NCBI GenBank assembly: GCA_035538335.1
Contig: DATLKN010000057.1
Location: 34,585 to 98,584 of the forward strand
DNA: 64,000 nt
Direction: 5' to 3'
Origin: AP-15 sp035538335
GTDB taxonomy: Bacteria > Pseudomonadota > Alphaproteobacteria > ATCC43930 > CGMCC-115725
The notes under the pieces were generated by a model, which was not told the origin of the DNA, did no database searches, and saw only the letters and a list, made by a program, of their open reading frames with translations. The position numbers and the translations under genes are program-made. This document shows positions 8,146 through 18,522 of this stretch, piece after piece; the stretch's first letter is position 1; each line of letters starts with the position of its first letter.

Positions 8146-9840
8146 ATGAGCGACACGGAACTGACGGACGGCTTTCACCTCGTCGTCGAGGCGCTGAAGC
8201 TGAACGGGGTCGACACGATCTTCGGGGTGGCGGGCATCCCGATCACCGATTTGTTGCGCCTCGCGCAGGCCAAAGGCATCCGCTATTTCGGCTTCCGCCA
8301 CGAGCAGTCGGCCGGCAACGCCGCCGCCATCGCCGGCTTCCTCTCGCAGCGGCCCGGCATCTGCATGACGGTCTCGGCGCCGGGGTTCCTGAACGGCATG
8401 GTGGCGCTCGCCAACGCCACGACCAACTGCTTTCCGATGATCCTCATCAGCGGCTCCAGCGACCGCGCCATCGTCGATCTCGAGCAGGGCGATTACGAGG
8501 AATTGGACCAGCTGAACGCGGCGCGGCCCTATGCCAAGTCGGCCTGGCGCATCAACCGCCCGCAGGATATCGGCACCGGCATCGCGCGGGCGATCCGCGC
8601 CGCCGTGTCGGGGCGGCCGGGCGGCGTCTATCTCGACCTGACGGCCGAGGTGCTGGGCGCGGCGCTCGACGCCGAAGCGGGGCGGAAATCGCTCGTCCGC
8701 GTCGTCGATCCGGCGCCGCCGCAACCGCCGGCGCCGGGCGCGGTCGCGCGCGCGCTCGAGCTCTTGGGCTCGGCGCAGCGCCCGCTCGCGATTCTCGGCA
8801 AGGGCGCCGCCTACGCGCGCGCCGAGGACGAGATCCGCAGCTTTCTCGAAGCGACCCGCATCCCGTTCCTGCCGATGTCGATGGCGAAGGGCCTCTTGCC
8901 CGACGACCATCCGCAATCGGCGGCCGCGGCCCGCTCGCATGCGATCGGCAACGCCGACGTGGTGCTGCTCGCCGGGGCGCGGCTCAACTGGCTTCTGTCG
9001 CACGGCCGCCCGCCCCTGTGGTCCGAGGCGACGCGCATCGTGCAGGTCGACATTTCGCCGACCGAGATCGACAGCAACCGGGCGATCGCCGCCCCCGTCG
9101 TCGGCGACATCAAATCCGCTTTCGCCGCCTTCAACGCCGCCCTGAAGCCGGGGCAGGTGAAGCCGTCCGCCGCCTGGCTCGACGAACTGGCGAAGCGCAA
9201 GCAGCAGAACATCGAGCGCATGGCGGCGCGCCTCAACGCCGACCCCAGCCCGATGAACTTTTCCTCCGCGCTGCGCGCCGTGCGCAACGCCATCGCCGCC
9301 CGCCCCGACGTCTACATCGTCAACGAGGGCGCCAACACGCTCGATTTCGGCCGCAACATCATCGACATGAGCCTGCCGCGCCACCGCCTCGACAGCGGCA
9401 CCTGGGGCGTCATGGGGATCGGCATGGGCTACGCCGTCGGCGCCGCCGCCGTCACCGGCAAGCCGGTGCTGGCGATCGAGGGCGACAGCGCCTTCGGCTT
9501 CAGCGGCATGGAGATCGAGACGATCTGCCGCTACGGGCTGCCGGTCGTGACCGTCATCTTCAACAACAACGGCGTCTACCGCGGCGACCCGGAAGGCCGC
9601 CCCTATTCGCCGACGGGCCTCTTGCGCGACGCGCGCTACGACCGGATCATCGAGGCCTTCGGCGGCAAGGGCTATCACGTCACCGACACGCCGAGCCTCA
9701 CCGCGGCGGTCGGCGAAGCGCTCGCCTCGGGCAAGCCGGCGCTGATCAACGCCGTCATCGATCCCACGGCCGGCACCGAGAGCGGCCACATCCAAAGCCT
9801 CAACCCGAAGAGCGCCGCCGCCCGACCGCCCTCGGGCTGA
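8146..9840 (+). CDS. oxc: Oxalyl-CoA decarboxylase
   Basis: The thiamine-diphosphate enzyme turns oxalyl-CoA into formyl-CoA and CO2 in the cytoplasm. The 564-residue protein follows the Oxalobacter enzyme along its whole length: GVAGIPITDL, the catalytic glutamate E53 in FRHEQSAGNAA, VSAPGFLNGMVALANATTNC, the PMILISGSSDRAIVDLEQGD block, LDSGTWGVMGIGMGYAVGAA, and the ThDP/Mg motif from EGDSAFGFSGMEIETICRYG to FNNNGVY. GGGAGGG upstream supports the ATG at 8146. Its partner frc lies on the other strand 5 kb away. There is no copy of the GntR operator right upstream, so it may be expressed with the DUF5681 gene or from a separate promoter. Confidence 0.96.
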   Translation: MSDTELTDGFHLVVEALKLNGVDTIFGVAGIPITDLLRLAQAKGIRYFGFRHEQSAGNAAAIAGFLSQRPGICMTVSAPGFLNGMVALANATTNCFPMILISGSSDRAIVDLEQGDYEELDQLNAARPYAKSAWRINRPQDIGTGIARAIRAAVSGRPGGVYLDLTAEVLGAALDAEAGRKSLVRVVDPAPPQPPAPGAVARALELLGSAQRPLAILGKGAAYARAEDEIRSFLEATRIPFLPMSMAKGLLPDDHPQSAAAARSHAIGNADVVLLAGARLNWLLSHGRPPLWSEATRIVQVDISPTEIDSNRAIAAPVVGDIKSAFAAFNAALKPGQVKPSAAWLDELAKRKQQNIERMAARLNADPSPMNFSSALRAVRNAIAARPDVYIVNEGANTLDFGRNIIDMSLPRHRLDSGTWGVMGIGMGYAVGAAAVTGKPVLAIEGDSAFGFSGMEIETICRYGLPVVTVIFNNNGVYRGDPEGRPYSPTGLLRDARYDRIIEAFGGKGYHVTDTPSLTAAVGEALASGKPALINAVIDPTAGTESGHIQSLNPKSAAARPPSG

Positions 9841-9882
9841 GCGGCCCTCCAGCGGCCGGGCTCGCTCCATCTAATCGTGTTG

Positions 9883-10049
9883 AGAATTACGGAATTACGG
9901 TGACAGTGCACTTATTTCGACCAGGGCATCACTTGGGAGCGGATCGCCAGACAGGGCCCGAAATAAGTGCACTGTCACCGTAATTCTCGTAATTCTCGTA
10001 ATTCTCTGTCACCGTAATTCCCGCACTGTCACCGTAATTCCCGTAATTC
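9883..10049. repeat. Inverted-repeat element with 28-bp arms and decayed extra copies
   Basis: The 28-base arms at 9892-9919 and 9959-9986 are perfect reverse complements around a 39-base centre; both contain GTGACAGTGCACTTATTTC or its complement. GAATTAC-type units continue outwards at 9883-9891 and 9987-9995, and partial units CTGTCACCGTAATTC recur at 10006-10020 and 10025-10040. There is no open frame for a transposase. The form fits a non-autonomous REP/BIME-like or MITE-like element; the GTGACAGTGCACTTATTT core also occurs, as far as I know, beside REP-associated transposases. Confidence 0.8.
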
Positions 10050-10081
10050 GCCGTGCCGGGGCGTCGCGCCAGTATGGGTTA

Positions 10082-10789
10082 TTACGTCTCGAGAAAGTCG
10101 CCGTGCCGCTCGACATGCGCGGCGAGGTCGAGGGTGTGCTTGCGCACCAGGCTTTCGGCCCGCTCCGTGTCGCGCGCCTCGAGCGCCTCGATGATGCGCA
10201 TGTGGTCCGTGATCGAGCGCGCGGCGCGGTTGTCCTGGTGGATCGTGATCTTGCGGATCGCGCGCATGTGGATGAAGAGGTTTTCCGTCATCTCCGAGAG
10301 CAGCGCGCAGCCGCTCATACGGATGATCGCCTGGTGGAAGGCGATGTTGGCGTCGGAATATTCTTCGATATGGCCCTCGTTGCCGCTCTCGAAGGCCTCC
10401 ATCAGCCGCCGCAGGCCGGCGATCTCCGCGTCCGAGGCATCGAGCGTGACGAGCCGCGCCGCCATGCTTTCGAGCGCCGCCCACACCGTGATCATCTCGA
10501 CCAGCTCGCGCTTCGTCTTTTTGACGACGAAGATGCCGCGGCGCGGCAATGTGCGGACGAAGCCCTCCTGCTCCAACAGCGTCATCGCCTCGCGGATCGG
10601 GGTGCGGCTGATGCCGAGTTCGAGCGAAAGGCGCCGCTCGTCGAGCCGCAATTCCTGCGGATGGTCATAGATATCCATCGCCGTGATTGCCTTTTTCAAG
10701 GCGGAATAGGCGCGGTCGCGAAAGCTCACCGCAGCGTCGAGCCGCTTGATTTCAAGCCGCGGGGCGAGGCGGCGGACGGCTTCGCTCAT
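10082..10789 (-). CDS. GntR-family regulator, FadR (FCD) subfamily
   Basis: The 235-residue protein has an N-terminal winged helix at about residues 25-90 (RAYSALKKAI, LSLELGISRTPIREAMTLLEQEGF, LPRRGIFVVKK) and a C-terminal all-helical FCD ligand domain with the metal-binding pattern D...H (EEYSDANIAFHQAII) and later histidines (ITDHMRIIEALEARD). Such proteins usually bind small carboxylates. A TGGTATACCA palindrome lies 13 bp upstream of its own ATG and the same 19-mer lies upstream of frc, so autoregulation plus control of the oxalate genes is likely. Whether it represses or activates, and its ligand (oxalate, oxalyl-CoA or formate), cannot be seen. Confidence 0.9.
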   Translation of the reverse strand: MSEAVRRLAPRLEIKRLDAAVSFRDRAYSALKKAITAMDIYDHPQELRLDERRLSLELGISRTPIREAMTLLEQEGFVRTLPRRGIFVVKKTKRELVEMITVWAALESMAARLVTLDASDAEIAGLRRLMEAFESGNEGHIEEYSDANIAFHQAIIRMSGCALLSEMTENLFIHMRAIRKITIHQDNRAARSITDHMRIIEALEARDTERAESLVRKHTLDLAAHVERHGDFLET

Positions 10790-10794
10790 GCTTT

Positions 10795-10813
10795 AGGTAT
10801 ATGGTATACCAGA
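10795..10813. promoter_or_regulatory. Putative GntR operator at the regulator's own gene
   Basis: The 19-mer AGGTATATGGTATACCAGA, with palindrome TGGTATACCA at 10802-10811, ends five bases before the GntR start codon and is identical to 3385-3403. Binding here would block transcription or ribosome access of the regulator gene, which is usual for autorepression in this family. Confidence 0.75.
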
Positions 10814-10834
10814 AAAACCCGCAAGGCTTGGCCG

Positions 10835-11319
10835 CTACGCCTCCGGCTCGCCGGGAAACCACTCGCCGAGAACCTGGTCTTCGGTATAGCGCGCCGCAGC
10901 GAGCTTGGCGGACGATTCCGGCGACGCGTCGCCGTAGAGGCGAAGCGTGCGGCCGACCTCGCGCACGCTCCGCGGCAATTCCGCAGTAACGAGGTCGGGG
11001 GCAGCGCCTCGCAGGCTGGGGCTGTCCTCGAACAGCCGCTCGATGGCCGCCCGCTCGCGGCCGATCGTCACCATCCAACCGGCCCGCGGCTCTCGACCGG
11101 GGGAGCATTCGAGTTTCAACAGGTGCTCGATGATGACCGCGATGCGGCTGCGCAGCTCGTGCATTTGCGAGATGCCCAAGCTCTCGATCTCTTCGGCAAC
11201 GTTCTCCCAATCGACGGGCAAATTTGCGCCGGCGCGCGCCGCCTGACGCAGCGCGCTCGCCTGTTCCTCTGTCCAGCGGACAAAATCCTGCGCGTGGAGA
11301 TCGGCCATCCTGTCGCCCA

Positions 11320-11320
<1 letters not shown>
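10835..11320 (-). CDS. DUF29 family protein
   Basis: The 161-residue protein has the hallmarks of DUF29: DLHAQDFVRWTEEQASALR, LPVDWENVAEEIESLGIS, LRSRIAVIIEHLLKLECSP and IGRERAAIERLFEDSPSLR. The family's biochemical role is not known; it is widespread in cyanobacteria and alphaproteobacteria. The start ATG overlaps the stop codon of the upstream P-type ATPase gene (TAATG), so the two are translationally coupled; this decides the start over the internal ATG four codons later. The coupling hints at a link to metal export, but it may only be shared transcription. Confidence 0.88.
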
Positions 11321-13686
<2,366 letters not shown>

Positions 13687-13756
13687 CGCCTGTCCTTTTT
13701 GTTGGCAGCGCAAAAAGAATTGGTCCCGCGCCGACATTCGCGCAAGCTGCCCCGCG

Positions 13757-15013
13757 ATGAGCAGACTGTCGCGATCCGCGGGCTCCGCTGCGGCGAGGCG
13801 TACCGAGCGGGGCTCGTTCTACGAGGTGCTGCGGGTGTTTTTGCGCCTCGGCCTGACCTCGTTCGGCGGCCCGGTCGCACATCTCGGCTATTACCGGGCC
13901 GAGCTTGTCGAGCGCCGCAAATGGCTCGACGAGCGCTCCTATGCCGATATCGTCGCGCTCTGCCAGTTCCTGCCCGGCCCGGCCTCGAGCCAGACCGGGA
14001 TCAGCATCGGCATATTGCGGGCAGGGCTGCCGGGCGGATTCGCGGCCTGGCTCGGCTTCACGCTGCCGTCGGCCGTCGCGATGATCCTGTTCGCCTATGG
14101 CGTCGCCGCTTCCGGCGATCTCGCCGGCGCCGCATGGCTGCACGGGCTGAAGATCGTCGCCGTTGCGGTCGTCGCGCAGGCCGTCTGGGGCATGGCGCGC
14201 AGCCTCGCCCCCGACCGCGAGCGGGCGACGATCGCGGTCGCGGCGACGGTCGCGGCGCTGGCATTGCCGACCTCGATCGGGCAGATCGGCGCGATCCTCC
14301 TGGGCGCGCTTGCCGGCTGGGCGTTGCCCGGCGACGGCATGCCGCCGGACTCGGGCGCGCCGCTCGCCGTGCATTTGCCGCGGGGCCTCTCGATCGCCGC
14401 GGCTATCGCTTTTTTCGTGCTGTTGTTCGGCCTGCCGCTGTCGGCGGCGCTGATGCCCTCGCACGCGCTCCAACTCGTCGCGGCCTTCTACCGCTCGGGC
14501 GCGCTTGTCTTCGGCGGCGGGCATGTCGTGCTGCCGCTGTTGCAGGCCGCCGTGGTGCCGCCGCACTGGGTGACGAACGACACCTTTCTCGCCGGCTACG
14601 GCGCCGCCCAGGCCGTGCCGGGGCCGCTCTTCACCTTCTCGGCCTATCTCGGTGCGGTGATGGAGCAGTCGCCGAACGGCTGGGCCGGCGGGTTTCTCTG
14701 CCTCGCCGCGATCTTTCTGCCGTCTTTTCTGCTGCTGATCGGCATCCTGCCGTTCTGGGATGGGCTGCGCCGCCGCGCCGCCATCCGCAAGGCGCTGCGC
14801 GGGGTCAACGCGGCGGTCGTCGGCATTCTGCTCGCCGCCCTCTACCGGCCGGTATGGACCAGCGCCATCCTGTCGCCCGCCGATTTCGCGATCGGCGCCG
14901 TCGCCTTCCTGCTGCTGGCGTTATGGGCGGTACCGCCATGGCTCGTCGTCATTCTCGGGGCGGTCGGGGCGAGCCTCGTCGCGCTCCTGCCCGGGCTCGC
15001 CGGCGCGGTCTGA
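13757..15013 (+). CDS. chrA: Chromate transporter, long-chain ChrA type
   Basis: The 418-residue membrane protein is a fusion of two homologous halves, as in long ChrA. The first half has VFLRLGLTSFGGPVAHLGYY, DIVALCQFLPGPASSQTG and GGFAAWLGFTLPS; the second has FYRSGALVFGGGHVVLPLLQ and FLAGYGAAQAVPGPLFTFSA. ChrA expels chromate from the cytoplasm by proton antiport; some relatives have other substrates. It diverges from the copper ATPase gene with a 70-bp gap that must hold both promoters, so the two may form a metal-resistance pair. Confidence 0.9.
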   Translation: MSRLSRSAGSAAARRTERGSFYEVLRVFLRLGLTSFGGPVAHLGYYRAELVERRKWLDERSYADIVALCQFLPGPASSQTGISIGILRAGLPGGFAAWLGFTLPSAVAMILFAYGVAASGDLAGAAWLHGLKIVAVAVVAQAVWGMARSLAPDRERATIAVAATVAALALPTSIGQIGAILLGALAGWALPGDGMPPDSGAPLAVHLPRGLSIAAAIAFFVLLFGLPLSAALMPSHALQLVAAFYRSGALVFGGGHVVLPLLQAAVVPPHWVTNDTFLAGYGAAQAVPGPLFTFSAYLGAVMEQSPNGWAGGFLCLAAIFLPSFLLLIGILPFWDGLRRRAAIRKALRGVNAAVVGILLAALYRPVWTSAILSPADFAIGAVAFLLLALWAVPPWLVVILGAVGASLVALLPGLAGAV

Positions 15014-15094
15014 AAGCGAATTGCGAGCCTTCCCCGCTCCCGCGCGAGCGAGTAGGCTTCTTGCAGAATGCCGCTCACACGTGAGGGAGTGATC

Positions 15095-15946
15095 ATGCCG
15101 AGCAATCAATTCACCACCGAAGACGTCCAATATTTGCGCCATGGCGACAAGGCGCTGATCGCCCGCCTCTACCGGCCCGCAGGCGCGGGCCCGTTCGCGG
15201 CCGTCGTCGATCTGCACGGCGGCGCCTGGACGAGCGGCGAGCTTTCCGGCACGCAGGGCCTCGACGAGACCCTGGCGCGCAACGGCATCTTTGTCGCCTC
15301 GCTCAATTTTCGCCACGCCGGCGACGGCTATCCGACCTCGCTCGCCGACATCAACTACGCGATCCGCTGGCTGAAGGCGCATGCCCGCGAATACAACATC
15401 CGCCCCGATCGGGTCGGCATTGCCGGGCAGTCCTCGGGCGGCCATCTCGCGATGCTGGCGGCGATGCGGCCGAACGACCCGCGCTACACGGCGATCCCGC
15501 TGCCGGCCGGCTCGCCCGCGGTCGATGCGAGCGTGCGCTGCGTCGCGATGTCGTGGCCGGTCATCAACCCCTTGTCGCGCTATCGCCACGCGATACGCTC
15601 GACGAAGGAGCCGAACCCGCCCCAATTCTCGATCGGCATGAAGGAAAAGCACGACCTCTATTGGAAGACCGAGGCCAACATGGCCGAGGGCAACCCGATG
15701 CTGATCCTCGAGCGCGGCGAGAAGGTGCCGACCCCGCCGGCGCTGTGGGTGCAAGGCAAGCCCGACATCGTGCACGACTATCACGACCCCGATGGCGGCT
15801 TCCCCGGCAACGAGCCCGAGCGCTTCGTCTCGAACTACCGCAAGGCGGGCGGCGCGATCGAGCTTCACTATGTCGATTACGAGAAGCGCATGACGGCCGC
15901 CTCGTTCGACCCGATCGCCGCCTTCGTCAAGAAGCAGCTGGGCTGA
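15095..15946 (+). CDS. Alpha/beta hydrolase, esterase/lipase-like
   Basis: The 283-residue protein has the oxyanion-hole motif DLHGGAWTSGE, the nucleophile elbow GIAGQSSGGHLA (serine near residue 120) and candidate acid and histidine residues near HDYHDPDGGFPGNEPE, as in the hydrolase_3 group of esterases. No signal peptide is seen, so it acts in the cytoplasm. GAGGGAG just upstream favours the ATG at 15095 over one nine codons earlier. A palindromic repeat and a CoA-transferase gene follow on the same strand. The substrate is unknown. Confidence 0.85.
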   Translation: MPSNQFTTEDVQYLRHGDKALIARLYRPAGAGPFAAVVDLHGGAWTSGELSGTQGLDETLARNGIFVASLNFRHAGDGYPTSLADINYAIRWLKAHAREYNIRPDRVGIAGQSSGGHLAMLAAMRPNDPRYTAIPLPAGSPAVDASVRCVAMSWPVINPLSRYRHAIRSTKEPNPPQFSIGMKEKHDLYWKTEANMAEGNPMLILERGEKVPTPPALWVQGKPDIVHDYHDPDGGFPGNEPERFVSNYRKAGGAIELHYVDYEKRMTAASFDPIAAFVKKQLG

Positions 15947-15972
15947 CTTGCCGGCGCTGGACTAGGAATTCC

Positions 15973-16042
15973 GTCCCGGTCGTCCCGGCGCAGGCCGGGA
16001 CCCATTCCTGCCTTGGATACCGGCCTTCGCCGGTATGACGAG
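15973..16042. repeat. Palindromic repeat, family D
   Basis: The unit has two hairpins, GTCCCGGCGCAGGCCGGGAC and TACCGGCCTTCGCCGGTA, one after the other. A copy in reverse order and orientation lies at 29427-29489. Such paired hairpins are common intergenic repeats in Hyphomicrobiales. Confidence 0.85.
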
Positions 16043-16089
16043 AAGGCGGCGCATGTCGCGATATCGAGTTTTCCAAGGGAGCCCCCCGC

Positions 16090-17277
16090 ATGATCCGGCC
16101 GTTCGAGGGTATCCGCATCATCGACGCGACGCATGTGCTCGCCGGCCCGTTCGCGGCCTATCAGCTCGGCGTGCTCGGGGCGGAGGTCATCAAGGTCGAG
16201 CATCCGCAGGACCCCGACCAGAGCCGGCTCACCGGCACCGACCGCGCCCTTAATCGGAAAATGATGGGCACGAGCTATCTGACGCAGGCCTCGAACAAGC
16301 GCTCGCTGACCCTCGATCTGAAGCGCGAAGAGGGCCGCGCGATTTTCAAGGAGCTGGCGGCGGGCGCCGACGTGCTGGTCGAGAACTACCGCCCCGGCGC
16401 CTTCGCCGCATTGGGGCTCGGCTGGGAGGCGATGGCGGCCGTCAACCCGCGGCTCGTCTACTGCTCGATCTCGGCCTTCGGGCAGGCGGGGCCGCGCGGC
16501 CGGCAGACGGCCTACGACCACGTGATCCAGGCGACTTCCGGGTTGATGGCGACGACCGGCACGCCGGAAGTCAACCCGATCAAGTTCGGCGCCCCGGCGG
16601 TCGATTACGCCACCGGCACGATGGGCGCCTTCGCGCTCGCGGCGGCGCTCTTCCAGCGCGAGCGCACCGGGCGCGGGCAATACATCGACCTCGCCATGCT
16701 CGGCGTCGCGATGATGCTGATGGGCTCGCATCTGACCGGCTATCTGCGCAACGGCGTCGAGCCGAAGCCGTCGGGCAACCGCCAGCCCTTCGCGACCAAC
16801 AGCTGCTATCCGACGAAAGACGGCTTGTTGATGCTCGGCGCCAGCAATCTGCGTCAGCAGCGCCGGTTATGGCTCGCGCTCGAGCATCCCGAGATGGCGA
16901 AGCCCGACAACGAAGCGCGCGAAGCCGATCGCGAGCGCGAGGCGGCGCTGCTCGCGCAGATCCTCGCGACGCGCACGGCGGCGGAATGGGAAGAATACCT
17001 GCAGGCCCGGCACGTGCCGGCGGCACGGGTGCGCGGGCTCGGCGAGGCGCTCCTCGATCCGCAAATCGAGACCCGCGCCGCCATTCACCGCCATGCCGAT
17101 GCGCCGCAGATCGAGGGCGGCTTCGGCGTGCCGCTGGCCGCCTTCAAATTCGCCGATGGCGGACCGTCGATCGAGACGCCGCCGCCGGCACTCGGCGCCG
17201 ACACGGACGCGATCTTGCAGGAACTCGGCTACGCGGCCGAGGAGGTCGCCGAGTTGCGGCAGTTGGGCGTGGTCTGA
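16090..17277 (+). CDS. CaiB/BaiF (class III) CoA-transferase, substrate unknown
   Basis: The 395-residue protein has the family order: FEGIRIIDATHVLAGPFAAY, LGAEVIKVEHPQ, SNKRSLTLDLKREEGRAIF, VLVENYRPGAFAALGLGWE and the late ETPPPALGADTDAIL. An aspartate in PAVDYATGTMGAFALAAALF takes the place of the catalytic Asp. It lacks the GGGQPG loop of the frc product, so it is unlikely to be a second formyl-CoA transferase. GGGAGCC upstream gives the ATG at 16090. It may share a transcript with the hydrolase gene before it, with a repeat between them. Its acid substrate is not deducible. Confidence 0.88.
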   Translation: MIRPFEGIRIIDATHVLAGPFAAYQLGVLGAEVIKVEHPQDPDQSRLTGTDRALNRKMMGTSYLTQASNKRSLTLDLKREEGRAIFKELAAGADVLVENYRPGAFAALGLGWEAMAAVNPRLVYCSISAFGQAGPRGRQTAYDHVIQATSGLMATTGTPEVNPIKFGAPAVDYATGTMGAFALAAALFQRERTGRGQYIDLAMLGVAMMLMGSHLTGYLRNGVEPKPSGNRQPFATNSCYPTKDGLLMLGASNLRQQRRLWLALEHPEMAKPDNEAREADREREAALLAQILATRTAAEWEEYLQARHVPAARVRGLGEALLDPQIETRAAIHRHADAPQIEGGFGVPLAAFKFADGGPSIETPPPALGADTDAILQELGYAAEEVAELRQLGVV

Positions 17278-17301
17278 GGGCTGCTTCCTCCTCGGCCGCC
17301 T

Positions 17302-18522
17302 TCACAGGCACGATTGCGCGCAGGCGGCGGCGCGGTAGGCCCCGGCCGTCTTCGACCAGCGGAATACCGTATGCGCGCTCGGTTCGAGCGTGATCAGCGC
17401 TCGTTTCAGCGTCACGTCGAAGGGTTGCCGCCCGGCGCGCGCGACCGTCAGGGTGAGCTTGCTGCCGAGGGTGCCGTTCTGGGCCATAGCTTCGATCGCC
17501 TTCCGGCCGAGGCCTTGCAGGTCCTTGCCGTCGAGCCGGGCGATCACGTCGCCCGGCCGCAAACCGGCCGCCGCCGCCGGCTTGCCGGCAACCAGCGAGA
17601 CGATTTCGACGCGGGTGTGCTCGACCGCGAATTCGGCCCCGACGCCGACGATCTCTTCCCAAGGCCGCGCCATTGGATCCCAGTCTTTCGCCTTGACGAT
17701 CAGGTCGAAATGGCCTGCGGTCCGATGCGGCGTGACGACGAGGATATTGGCGTCGTCGGTGATCTGATGGTCGCGGGTGCCGTCCTTGTGCCACTCGCCC
17801 GCGATGTCCTCGAAGGCCGACATCGGCGAGGCGAGCACCTGACGCAGCTGCCCGCCCTCGATCGCGAACAGATAAAGCGCCTGGTAATTCGCGAAACCGC
17901 CGGCGTAGCCGTAATCCCAGGCGGCCCGCAGGCCGAAGGCCGGCTGTCCCGGCGCAATCTGAAAGGGCGCGAGGTCGAAGCCGATAACGCTCGTCGGCAA
18001 CGGTATGCCGCCGCCTTCCGAGCCCGCCTCGGGCGCCGGCATGTCCGAATTCCAATCGATTTTTCCGTCGACCGGTCCGCTGCGGGCGACGAGATGCGGC
18101 GGCTGCCCTCTTTTCGCCTCGATGACGCCGAGATAGGCGCGCATCGGCGCGCCCTTCTCGTCGTCGGGCCGCCGGCAGACCGGGGCGCTCGCATCGAAGG
18201 CGGCTGCGCCGGTGCAGACGATCGCGACGAGCCGGCCCGGCTGCCCCGGCCATGGTTTGGCGCCGATGATGCTCGGAGTACGCCGGTCGCCCGCCGGCAG
18301 CAACACAGCCGCGATCGCGGTTGCCGACAGGCCCGGCGGCAGGCGCACGCCCAACCCGTCCGGCCCCGGCTTGCCGGCCATTTGCTGCCGCCAGACGCTT
18401 TTGCCTTCCGACGTCTTCAGCTGCCCCGTCACCTGATCGAGCGAGTGCACGGTGGCGGCGCGGGCTGGCGCGACGGAGGCGAGAACGAGCGCCCCGAGGA
18501 AGCCCGAAAGCGGCCGCCGCAT
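17302..18522 (-). CDS. Exported PDZ-domain protein of unknown function
   Basis: The 406-residue protein starts MRRPLSGFLGALVLASVAPA with a Sec signal cleaved near ARA-A. The large middle part (about 25-290) matches nothing I recognise; it has a few Trp/Asp-rich loops (DWNSDMPAPE, WDYGYAGGFANYQALYLF). The C-terminal part, about 305-385, is a PDZ domain with LVAGKPAAAAGLRPGDVIAR and LKGKD-like turns, which usually binds peptide ends in the envelope. Its ATG overlaps the stop of the MetE-like gene (TAATG), so it is the last gene of a purC operon. No protease triad is visible. Confidence 0.8.
   Translation of the reverse strand: MRRPLSGFLGALVLASVAPARAATVHSLDQVTGQLKTSEGKSVWRQQMAGKPGPDGLGVRLPPGLSATAIAAVLLPAGDRRTPSIIGAKPWPGQPGRLVAIVCTGAAAFDASAPVCRRPDDEKGAPMRAYLGVIEAKRGQPPHLVARSGPVDGKIDWNSDMPAPEAGSEGGGIPLPTSVIGFDLAPFQIAPGQPAFGLRAAWDYGYAGGFANYQALYLFAIEGGQLRQVLASPMSAFEDIAGEWHKDGTRDHQITDDANILVVTPHRTAGHFDLIVKAKDWDPMARPWEEIVGVGAEFAVEHTRVEIVSLVAGKPAAAAGLRPGDVIARLDGKDLQGLGRKAIEAMAQNGTLGSKLTLTVARAGRQPFDVTLKRALITLEPSAHTVFRWSKTAGAYRAAACAQSCL

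Noticed and set aside
9883..10049. Possible CRISPR array because of repeated GTGACAG/AATTAC units
   Set aside because: Units are arranged as an inverted repeat with irregular spacing and there are no unique spacers of constant length or cas genes.
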